Made by a program: the position numbers and the translations under genes. This document shows, piece after piece, positions 23,961-30,849 of a stretch of 36,763 nucleotides of DNA. How positions within the stretch are numbered: the stretch's first letter is position 1; every line of letters starts with the position of its first letter. The stretch lies in contig JAPPCX010000020.1 in the NCBI GenBank assembly GCA_028875655.1, positions 1-36,763 on the forward strand. The letters run 5' to 3'. The notes beneath the pieces were generated by a model. The model saw only the letters and a list, made by a program, of their open reading frames with translations, made no database searches and was not told where the DNA came from. The DNA comes from Chloroflexota bacterium. Its GTDB lineage: Bacteria; Chloroflexota; Dehalococcoidia; Lucifugimonadales; UBA3495.

Positions 23961-24157
23961 TTACCGACCCAAGAGCAGTGGAAAAAAACGGTGCGGGCAA
24001 ATGAACCACCCCAGCCATTCATCAGTTCGTTGCTGGGATCCAAACCGGCGCAAAACGATACCGGCGCAAAAATCGCCCAGGGAATCACAATGAGGGATAG
24101 GACTACAAACGGAACTACGAAAACGCCCAGCGGCGCCATTTCTTTCAGCTTTTCCAT
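23957..24157 (-). CDS. Tiny membrane protein, first of a coupled pair
   Basis: This 66-residue protein has one strong hydrophobic segment (about 10-36, GVFVVPFVVLSLIVIPWAIF and on) and a C-terminal GGSFARTVFFHCSWVGK that may touch the membrane again. GGGAGGG lies just before the ATG at 24157, so it has a proper ribosome-binding site. Its stop overlaps the GTG of the next small gene. No family is recognised. The strong ribosome-binding site and the overlap are the main evidence that both are real. Confidence 0.55.
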   Translation of the reverse strand: MEKLKEMAPLGVFVVPFVVLSLIVIPWAIFAPVSFCAGLDPSNELMNGWGGSFARTVFFHCSWVGK

Positions 24158-24232
24158 TTCGTTCCCTCCCTGTCTGGTCAGGCTTCAACTTGACAGGGTT
24201 TCCCAATTGATTCCATGATTCAATGTACCACG

Positions 24233-25582
24233 TCACACCGGGGGCGACAAATTCACCCCCATCACGTCCTCGCACCACCTGGCTGCCGCCAACAGCCGCG
24301 CCTCGGCGAATGGCGACGCCACCATCTGGATCCCCAGCGGTAGCCCCGATTCCGCCAGCCCTGACGGCAAGGCTATGGCCGGCAGGCCGCAGGATGTCCA
24401 CGGCCCCTGAAACGCCGGGTTGCCCGTATTCGTCCGGTCTGCCCGGGGCGGCTCCGGTGTAGCCGGCGTCAGCAGGACGTCGCACCGTTCCGCCAATTGC
24501 TGCATGTCGTCGATGTATTCCCGCCGCCTCTCCAATGCGCGAGTATAAGTGATGCCGTCCACCTGCAGCCCTGCCGCCAGCATCGCCCGCAGCTTGGGCT
24601 GATAGTCCTCTGCCTGCTCGCGATACATGGGTTCGTGGAACGCGGCGGCTTCCACCGACATGATCAACATCTGGTCCTCAAACGCAGACTCTATGCTGTC
24701 GGGCATCGGCAATTCTTCAATCTCCGCGCCGGCCTGCGCCAACAGGTCTGCTACGCCATCAAAATGCCGCCGGGTTTCGGTGTCGGCTTTCTCGTAGAAA
24801 TACCGGCGCAACAACCCGATGCGCGGCGCCGGTGGGTCCTGAATCGCCGACAGGTAATCTGCCACTGGCTCACGGGACGACACCGAGTCCGACCCGTCCG
24901 GCCCGGCCATCACTTGCAACAGGAGCGCCGCGTCTTCCACCGTCCGGACCAGCCAGCCCACCGTGTCCAGATTCCAGCTGACCGGTACCACTCCATACCT
25001 GCTGACTCTCCCAAAGGTCGGTTTGAACCCCACCACGCCATTGTACGCCGCCGGCCGCAGCACCGATCCCACCGTCTGCGATCCCATCGCCGCCGGGCAC
25101 ATGCGCGAGGCAACCGCCACCGCGGACCCGCTGCTGCTGCCTCCCGGCGTGTGGGCCGCGTTCCACGGGTTGAACGTCGGTGAGGGGTCAAGACAGGCGA
25201 ACTCCGTGGTAACCGCCTTGCCTAACATAATCGCGCCGGCTCGCTTCAGCAGCTTCAGCGATGTGGCGTCGTAGTCGGGCACGAAGTCCTTGTACACTTC
25301 GCTGCCGGCTCGGGTCGGTATCCCGGCCGTATAGTAGATGTCCTTCATCCCGATGGGAACGCCGTGCAGCGGGCCCAGCGTCCGGTTGCCGGATACGGCG
25401 GCATCCGCCGCTTTCGCGTCCGCCAGCACCGTCTCCCGGTCAACGTAAACCCAGGCCCTGAGCCGGTCGTCCAGCGCGTCAATCCTTTCCAGGCACGCCT
25501 CCGCCAGCTCTATGGCGGTAATCTGTCGCCCTGCAATAGCCCGAGCAGCTTCGGCAGCGGTAAGTTCAGTGGGATTGGGCAT
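24233..25582 (-). CDS. Amidase signature family enzyme (GatA-like)
   Basis: Amidase-signature enzymes hydrolyse amide bonds with a Ser-cisSer-Lys triad. The 449-residue protein has the lysine in GVPIGMKDIYYTAG (about 76-89), the glycine/serine loop TPGGSSSGSAVAVAS with the cis-serine, and the nucleophile region GSQTVGSVLRPAAYNG. The last is an unusual variant of the common GTDTGGSIRxPA, with a valine where glycine is expected. GGAGG precedes the ATG at 25582. It is not gatA of the Asp/Glu-tRNA amidotransferase in an obvious operon, since gatB and gatC are absent. A second, different amidase is encoded 860 bp upstream in the same transcript direction. Confidence 0.9.
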   Translation of the reverse strand: MPNPTELTAAEAARAIAGRQITAIELAEACLERIDALDDRLRAWVYVDRETVLADAKAADAAVSGNRTLGPLHGVPIGMKDIYYTAGIPTRAGSEVYKDFVPDYDATSLKLLKRAGAIMLGKAVTTEFACLDPSPTFNPWNAAHTPGGSSSGSAVAVASRMCPAAMGSQTVGSVLRPAAYNGVVGFKPTFGRVSRYGVVPVSWNLDTVGWLVRTVEDAALLLQVMAGPDGSDSVSSREPVADYLSAIQDPPAPRIGLLRRYFYEKADTETRRHFDGVADLLAQAGAEIEELPMPDSIESAFEDQMLIMSVEAAAFHEPMYREQAEDYQPKLRAMLAAGLQVDGITYTRALERRREYIDDMQQLAERCDVLLTPATPEPPRADRTNTGNPAFQGPWTSCGLPAIALPSGLAESGLPLGIQMVASPFAEARLLAAARWCEDVMGVNLSPPV

Positions 25583-25612
25583 GGAGCGTACCTCCGGGGA
25601 ATGTGTGAAAGC

Positions 25613-26092
25613 TCAATCGCGGCGCGTCCTGAGTAGAACGTGAATGGAAAAAGCGCGGCGTTCACCCGCCGGCGCACTATTGAATTGCCTGATGATTCGT
25701 TCCGTCTCTTCGACGAGATTCATGACTTGGGAACGCTCAAATTCTGTTGATGGAGCATAGTCTGCGTAATGCCGAAAGCGTTGCATGGTAACGAAATGAC
25801 CGCCAAACTCCCGAATGGCCACCGTGAATTGCCTCATGGACTCCAGGTTGCGACACTGGTTCCTGGCATAGCCATGCTCCAGCGCACGGTAGGTCTGCTC
25901 CCATGCTGCTTGATTCCGCCCCGCTCTCGTTATGCCCGCCATCATGTCCGCGCAGCAGCGGGCCAACGTATGAAACTGCGCGTAGTATGTTGCGCTAATG
26001 GCCCGGCATAGATCGGTTTGACGTGGGCGACCCGTCCTCCCGCCACCGCCAGCCAACTGCCGGGCGATTCCAATCAGGTGCGACGGATTCAT
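25613..26092 (-). CDS. HEPN-like domain protein
   Basis: The 159-residue helical protein resembles HEPN-family proteins. It has DLCRAISATYYAQFHTLA in the first helix pair, YRALEHGYARNQ in the middle, and MQRFRHYADYAP, matching the RHxADYxP stretch common in uncharacterised HEPN proteins. FERSQVMNLVEETERIIRQF closes it. HEPN proteins are often RNases in toxin-antitoxin or defence modules, with a catalytic Rx4-6H; the classical spacing is not clear here, so activity is uncertain. I start it at the ATG at 26092, just after the upstream stop (26098); an in-frame start at 26122 overlaps the upstream gene. The two small genes appear to be a pair inserted between two amidases. Confidence 0.65.
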   Translation of the reverse strand: MNPSHLIGIARQLAGGGGRTGRPRQTDLCRAISATYYAQFHTLARCCADMMAGITRAGRNQAAWEQTYRALEHGYARNQCRNLESMRQFTVAIREFGGHFVTMQRFRHYADYAPSTEFERSQVMNLVEETERIIRQFNSAPAGERRAFSIHVLLRTRRD

Positions 26093-26097
26093 CTCAG

Positions 26098-26403
26098 CTA
26101 CTTGGGCGGCCCGGCTTCCCAATCGGATTTTTCGACAAATCCGTAACTTGCCGGTAAGCCCGGCGCCCCGATTTTATCCAGGGCGTCCCAAGTCCGCCAC
26201 TCCATGCCGACCGTCCAGCCCGGATCCAAGGCTTTTACATCGCCGTCGTACACGACTTTGATCTCCAGATATTCATCGCCGTACTGATCGATCCTGGACA
26301 TCACGAGAATCGGGTCAAACACAAAGTCTTGTCCGAACCGTGCTTCCAATATCTCTTTGGTCAGGGCGGCAACCTGGTCCATCGTTTCTGCGCTGACGGT
26401 CAT
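26098..26403 (-). CDS. Small protein paired with the HEPN gene, unknown family
   Basis: I do not recognise this 101-residue acidic protein. After an N-terminal helix (MDQVAALTKEILEARFG) it is beta-rich (FVFDPILVMSRIDQYGDEYL, EIKVVYDGD) and then Trp/Gly-rich (DPGWTVGMEWRTWDALD). It lacks the nucleotidyltransferase motif (GSxxxxxD) of the MNT antitoxins that accompany many HEPN proteins. AGGAGG is well placed before the ATG at 26403; the longer frame to 26523 has no site and would run into the upstream amidase. Its stop is 5 bp from the HEPN start, so the two are cotranscribed. An antitoxin or regulatory role is only inferred from this arrangement. Confidence 0.6.
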   Translation of the reverse strand: MTVSAETMDQVAALTKEILEARFGQDFVFDPILVMSRIDQYGDEYLEIKVVYDGDVKALDPGWTVGMEWRTWDALDKIGAPGLPASYGFVEKSDWEAGPPK

Positions 26404-26440
26404 GGCGCAGCCTCCTGTGCTCTGGCGGGCGGTTGCCTCA

Positions 26441-27862
26441 TTATACCCCCGGAGGCCGGCGCTCTCCCCAGTCCGTAGCCTGCTCGTAGGCGTAGGCCAG
26501 CCGGAACAATGTCGTTTCGTCAAACGCCCGGCCCGCTATCTGCAAGCCGATGGGCAGTCCCGACGCCGTGAACCCGCAGTTGATGGACAACGCCGGCAGG
26601 TTGGCCAGGTTGAACGGCGCGGTGAATCCCCGCCGGCCCTTGAAGCCCGCGATCACGTCGGCTTTCGTTCCCAGTCCTGTAGATTCAGGTATCAACGTAG
26701 CGGGTACGGAGGACGCCGGCATGATCAGCGCGTCAACTTCTTCAAGGGCCGCCAGGATCTGCTGGCGCAGCGCGTCGCGCAGCCGCATCGCTTTCTGGTG
26801 TGCCGTCGCCGGTATCACGCTGCCCATCAACAGGCGCACCTGGTTGTTGTGATCCAACTCGCGAAGCCGTTCCGTCGAAATGATGTCCCAGTTCAGCATC
26901 GCCGCATCGCTGCTGATGATGGCATAGGAAATCTCCGACGAGTTCACGATCAACGGCAGGGAGACGTCGCTCACCTCAGCGCCCAGACCATTAAGGACCT
27001 GTGTCGCCGCTATCACCGCGTCCCGAACCTCGGGGTCATTGGCCTCAGTATGCACGCGCTCGGTAACGACGCCGATCTTCAGGCCTTTGATGTCCCCGTC
27101 TAACGCCGCCGCATAGTCCGGCACCGGCACGTCCCAACTCTGGGCGTCATTGGGATCGTGCCCGGCGATGGCCGCCAGCGTATGCGCGCAGTCCGTAACC
27201 GTCCGCGAGATCGGCCCCGCGGTGTCCATGGACCAGCTGGCGCCGAACACTCCGTGCCGACTCACCAGTCCCAGCGTCGGCCGGATTCCCACCAGCCCGC
27301 AGAACGCCGCCGGCCCGCGAATGCTGCCGCCGGTGTCCTCGCCCAGTGACGTGGCGCAGAGGAACGCCGCCGTTGCCGCGCCCGATCCGCTGCTGGACGT
27401 TCCCGGATTGCGCCGCGTATCCCACGGGTTGCGCGGCCGCCCGTAGGGATGGCGAAAGGCATCGCCGCTGGCGTACTCGCTCATGTTCAGCTTGCCAAGC
27501 AGCACGGTTCCCGCTTCCCTCAGCCTTGTCATGATCGTCGCGTCGCTATCGGGAACGTTCTCCCCCAGGATGGTGGAACCGTTGGTAGTAAGGATACCCG
27601 CCGTGTCGAACTGGTCCTTCACCGCTACCGGAACGCCGTGCAGCGGCCCGCGCCGGTTGCCGGCCGCGATCTCGGCGTCGGCCCTCCGCGCATCCTCCCG
27701 CGCCCGATCCGCCGTGACCGTGATGTACGACGCGTAATTTCCGTCCAGTTGGGCAATTCGGTCAAGGTAGGCTTCGGTCGCCTCTACGGAAGAAACCTCG
27801 CCGGACGCAATTTTTTCGCCCAACTCCGTCGCCGACAGGTAACACAGATTGTTGTCCGCCAT
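26441..27862 (-). CDS. Amidase signature family enzyme, coupled to a GatC/AtzG-like protein
   Basis: The 473-residue enzyme has the lysine in GVPVAVKDQFDTAGI (about 76-90), NPGTSSSGSGAATAAF for the cis-serine, and GEDTGGSIRGPAAFCG, the standard nucleophile loop. Its ATG (27860-27862) overlaps the TAA of the small upstream gene (TAATG), so translation is coupled. Amidases of this kind with a separate GatC-like small subunit include AtzE/AtzG (1-carboxybiuret hydrolase) and the Glu-tRNA amidotransferase. No gatB is nearby, so a small-molecule amide or a ureide is more likely than tRNA. The unknown/HEPN pair begins 38 bp after its stop. Confidence 0.9.
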   Translation of the reverse strand: MADNNLCYLSATELGEKIASGEVSSVEATEAYLDRIAQLDGNYASYITVTADRAREDARRADAEIAAGNRRGPLHGVPVAVKDQFDTAGILTTNGSTILGENVPDSDATIMTRLREAGTVLLGKLNMSEYASGDAFRHPYGRPRNPWDTRRNPGTSSSGSGAATAAFLCATSLGEDTGGSIRGPAAFCGLVGIRPTLGLVSRHGVFGASWSMDTAGPISRTVTDCAHTLAAIAGHDPNDAQSWDVPVPDYAAALDGDIKGLKIGVVTERVHTEANDPEVRDAVIAATQVLNGLGAEVSDVSLPLIVNSSEISYAIISSDAAMLNWDIISTERLRELDHNNQVRLLMGSVIPATAHQKAMRLRDALRQQILAALEEVDALIMPASSVPATLIPESTGLGTKADVIAGFKGRRGFTAPFNLANLPALSINCGFTASGLPIGLQIAGRAFDETTLFRLAYAYEQATDWGERRPPGV

Positions 27863-28065
27863 TATGGGGCCTCCTGCTTCCGCGCCGTCGCTGAAACGAT
27901 TATCGGAAGCGGTTGAATCTCCGATACGTCTGGCTCTTCGATCGCCTCCAACGCCTCTAGCAAGCCGTTCAGCGACTCGCGCACTTCCGTTACCAGGTCA
28001 TCGGGTATGGTTATGTTGGAAGCCTTGGCCAGGGCCAGCACTTCCCCGTCGGTCAAATCCGCCAT
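27862..28065 (-). CDS. GatC/AtzG-like small subunit
   Basis: The 67-residue acidic protein has the size and pattern of GatC/AtzG small subunits: LTDGEVLALAKASNITIPDD, then VRESLNGLLEALEAIEEPDV and a proline-bearing tail (EIQPLPI). In that family the tail wraps round the amidase. AAAAAGGAGG is well placed before the ATG at 28065. Its stop overlaps the amidase start codon, supporting a stable 1:1 complex. The family assignment is from pattern and context, not a search. Confidence 0.65.
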   Translation of the reverse strand: MADLTDGEVLALAKASNITIPDDLVTEVRESLNGLLEALEAIEEPDVSEIQPLPIIVSATARKQEAP

Positions 28066-28123
28066 AGAGCGCCTCCTTTTTAGTGCCCGTCCGTTAATGT
28101 CCGTCCATCCTTTGAGTGCGAGG

Positions 28124-29182
28124 TCAAGGCATGGCCGGGCGGGCGTGGGCGTAGTCGAAAAATGCCGCCGATACCAGGCTGTGCAGTTCTCGGCAATGAA
28201 TCTCCAGTCGTGTCAGGATCCCCCGCTGGTCGTTGGTGTCGGGCCAGTCGTAATGGACCAGGGCCGCCAGCCGGCCGGCCAGCCGCCGAGCCGCGGCGTC
28301 GGATCGCCAATCGGGCCCGGTTGCGATGGCCGTCAATTCCGCCGCCGCCATATCCAGGGACCGGCAAAGGGAGTCCGGCAGCAATGGGTCGGTAACCAGC
28401 AGGTCAAGCACTTGGGGAGGCGCTACTTCCACGCTGTACGCCCGATTGTACGCCGCCATGGCGTGGTACATGCGCAGCAGCGCGATCCAGTCGGATTCGG
28501 AGCCTTCAGAGCCGTTGGGAGAATTCAGGGGAAACAGCTCAATTTGCGACAAAAACAACGCCACCGCCAGTTGCGCGCGTTCGATATACCTTCCCAACTG
28601 CATGAAGTGCCACCCCTCGTCCCGGTACATGGTGGCGGCGGCCACGCCCATGAAGTTGTCGATGTCGGCGTCGATTTCCAGGTAGAAGGCTTCGGGAGAG
28701 GCGCTCCATATATCCAGAATGTCAACTTGCTGGATCCGGAGATAGGCCAGATTCAGAGATCGCCACATTTCGGCGCTGATGCAGTGGCGCATCTGGCGTG
28801 CGTTTTCCCGGCCCATGGCAAAGCAGTTCCACACGGAATCCGGGTTGCTGCGCTCAAAGGTAAGGTCGTCGGCCAGCGTGAACGAGTCCGCCAGCGTGTA
28901 CTCGTCGCCGCCGCTGCGCTGCCAGGCCGCCGTGCCCGGAACGCCCATTACCTGGAGCATTCCGGCGTTGGAGTCCCCGTCGTTGCCGGGAAACAGGTCC
29001 GGCCCGCTCCCCGGTGGCTGTCGGTCCAGGCAGGAATAGATGCGGTTCCACCCGTTGTAGATTTCAGCAATGGGCCGGTCAACCAGCGCCTCCGCCTGGA
29101 GGCGCAACAGCCGACAAAGGTGGTCGGCCCGCTCCAGGTAGCGGCCCATCCAGTAAAGTCCCTGCGCGCTGCGAGCCAGCAT
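28124..29182 (-). CDS. Alpha-E domain protein (DUF403)
   Basis: The 352-residue, mostly helical protein opens with LARSAQGLYWMGRYLERADH, the hallmark of the alpha-E family. The same type of motif repeats late as HFMQLGRYIERAQLAV. Alpha-E proteins occur with circularly permuted ATP-grasp enzymes and transglutaminase-like proteins and are thought to take part in making or modifying a peptide-like compound. The ATG at 29182 lies 5 bp after the ATP-grasp stop; the longer frame to 29275 is inside that gene. No transglutaminase-like gene follows; the next genes are the GatC-like/amidase pair, an amide-hydrolysing function that could be related. Confidence 0.87.
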   Translation of the reverse strand: MLARSAQGLYWMGRYLERADHLCRLLRLQAEALVDRPIAEIYNGWNRIYSCLDRQPPGSGPDLFPGNDGDSNAGMLQVMGVPGTAAWQRSGGDEYTLADSFTLADDLTFERSNPDSVWNCFAMGRENARQMRHCISAEMWRSLNLAYLRIQQVDILDIWSASPEAFYLEIDADIDNFMGVAAATMYRDEGWHFMQLGRYIERAQLAVALFLSQIELFPLNSPNGSEGSESDWIALLRMYHAMAAYNRAYSVEVAPPQVLDLLVTDPLLPDSLCRSLDMAAAELTAIATGPDWRSDAAARRLAGRLAALVHYDWPDTNDQRGILTRLEIHCRELHSLVSAAFFDYAHARPAMP

Positions 29183-29187
29183 GTCGT

Positions 29188-30633
29188 TCAGTCCTGGAGC
29201 ACCCAGACGTCTTTCCCGCCCCCGCCCTGGCTGCTGTTCACCACCAGGCTGCCGCGCCGCAACGCCACCCGGCAAAAAGCGCCGGCCACGATGCGAGTCT
29301 CGCGGCCATGCAGTATGAACGGCCGCAGGTCAACGTGGCGTGGCTCGAAGTTGCCTTCGATCAGGCAGGGAGACCGGGAAAGGTCCAGGGTCGGTTGCGA
29401 AATGAAATCGGTGGGGTCGGCCCGGACTTGCTCAGCGTATTCGGCCCGTTCTGCGGGCGTCGCGTGAGGCCCCACCAACATACCGTAGCCGCCGGATTCG
29501 CCGACCCGCTTGACCACCAGCTTGTCCAGGTTGTCCAGCGTGTATTCCAAATCCTCGAAGTTGCGGCACAGGTGGGTCTCCACGTTTTCCAGCAGCGGCT
29601 CTTCGTTCAGGTAGTAGCGCACCATATCGGGCACGTATGCGTAAACGCTCTTGTCGTCGGCAACGCCGGTCCCGGGAGCGTTGGCCAGGGCCACGTTGCC
29701 GGCCCGGTAGGCGTCCATCAGTCCCGGGACGCCCAGCACCGAGTCGGAGCGGAACACCGACGGATCTAGGAAGTCGTCGTCCACGCGCCGGTAGAGCACG
29801 TCGATCCGCTCCAGCCCGGTGGTGGTGCGCATGTACACGAAACCGTCGCGCACCATCAGGTCCCGCCCCTCCACCAGTTCGGCGCCGATTTCCCGGGACA
29901 GGAACATGTGCTCATAGAACGCCGAGTTGTACACCCCGGGCGTCAACAGCGCCAGCCGGGGATTCTCCCTCCCGTCTGGCGCCAGTTCCAGCAGGGTTTC
30001 CTGCAACAGCCGGCCGTAATGCTCCACTTCCTGCACCCGGGAGTCCCGGTACAGCCGGCGCAGGCTGGCCTTGGTCGCCTTGCGGTTGGCGATCATGTAC
30101 GAGACGCCCGACGGCACGCGCAGGTTGTCCTCAAGCACGCGGAAGCCGTCGTTGGTGCGCACAACGTCGGTCCCGCACACCGCGACCCACGTGCCCTGTG
30201 GCGGGGTGAACCCGCGCATCTCCGGGCGGTAGTGTGGGCATTCGTACACCACCTCCGCCGGAATGACCCCGTCCGCCACGATTCCGGCGTCGCCGTACAC
30301 GTCCTGCAGGAACAGGTTCAGCGTTCGCAGCCGCTGGGTCAGCCCGGCATCCAGGAAATCCCACTCCGCCTTGGGCAGCAGGCGCGGGATGCAGTCCACG
30401 GGGATGATGCGCTCCTCAGCCTCCTCGTCCCCGTACACGGTAAAGGTGATTCCCTCGTTGGAGAACGAGCGGGTCACCCGCTCCTGGACGCTGGCCAACT
30501 GCTCGCCGGAAAAGTTGACAAGGGCGTCGAACAACCGCTGGCAGTGTTCGCGAGGCTCGCCTGCCGGAAGGAACATCTCGTCATAGACGCGTTCGTCGAG
30601 ATTGTAGTCCTGGAATCGGTCTGGCGTGCTCAT
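29188..30633 (-). CDS. Circularly permuted ATP-grasp protein
   Basis: The 481-residue protein is of the permuted ATP-grasp type always found beside alpha-E. The N-terminal part runs YDEMFLPAGEPREHCQRLFD. Conserved blocks follow: RIIPVDCIPRLLPKAEWDFL, LNLFLQDVYGDAGIV, GTWVAVCGTDVVRTNDGFRV, EDNLRVPSGVSYMIANR, and the permuted C-terminal LDKLVVKRVGESGGYGMLVG. ATP-grasp enzymes join a carboxylate to an amine using ATP. I choose the ATG at 30633; the frame to 30696 adds 21 residues with no support. It heads the long minus-strand run and diverges from tRNA-Val. Confidence 0.88.
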   Translation of the reverse strand: MSTPDRFQDYNLDERVYDEMFLPAGEPREHCQRLFDALVNFSGEQLASVQERVTRSFSNEGITFTVYGDEEAEERIIPVDCIPRLLPKAEWDFLDAGLTQRLRTLNLFLQDVYGDAGIVADGVIPAEVVYECPHYRPEMRGFTPPQGTWVAVCGTDVVRTNDGFRVLEDNLRVPSGVSYMIANRKATKASLRRLYRDSRVQEVEHYGRLLQETLLELAPDGRENPRLALLTPGVYNSAFYEHMFLSREIGAELVEGRDLMVRDGFVYMRTTTGLERIDVLYRRVDDDFLDPSVFRSDSVLGVPGLMDAYRAGNVALANAPGTGVADDKSVYAYVPDMVRYYLNEEPLLENVETHLCRNFEDLEYTLDNLDKLVVKRVGESGGYGMLVGPHATPAERAEYAEQVRADPTDFISQPTLDLSRSPCLIEGNFEPRHVDLRPFILHGRETRIVAGAFCRVALRRGSLVVNSSQGGGGKDVWVLQD

Positions 30634-30728
30634 TGCGGGTCCAACCGTCGCTGGGGAATGCTCGGCAAGCGTAGCAAAGAATGCCCGACGGGACAAGGCA
30701 ACGCCGGCGTGGCGCCGGCCCGTCCTTG

Positions 30729-30758
30729 TTGAGCCGCCGTCGGACTATGTGGTAACAT
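30729..30758 (+). promoter_or_regulatory. tRNA-Val promoter
   Basis: TTGAGC (30729-30734), an 18-bp spacer and TAACAT (30753-30758) place the start near 30765, about 8 nt before the mature tRNA 5' end. Confidence 0.45.
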
Positions 30759-30772
30759 CAGGTCAGAAACGT

Positions 30773-30849
30773 GGGCGATTAGCTCAGTTGGTTAGAGTAC
30801 TTGCTCGACACGCAAGAGGTCGGTGGTTCGAGTCCACCATCGCCCACCA
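30773..30849 (+). tRNA. tRNA-Val (GAC anticodon)
   Basis: The acceptor stem GGGCGAT/ATCGCCC, D arm GCTC...GAGT, anticodon arm CTTGC-TCGACAC-GCAAG, variable AGGTC and T arm GGTGG-TTCGAGT-CCACC fold into a complete cloverleaf. The anticodon GAC reads valine GUC/GUU codons. A discriminator A and an encoded CCA follow (30847-30849). Position 33 reads C rather than the usual U. The recombinase gene on the other strand runs into the tRNA and stops inside it. Confidence 0.93.

Noticed and set aside
28007-29467. 486-codon plus-strand frame
   Set aside because: It is antisense to alpha-E and ATP-grasp genes, which have clear family motifs.
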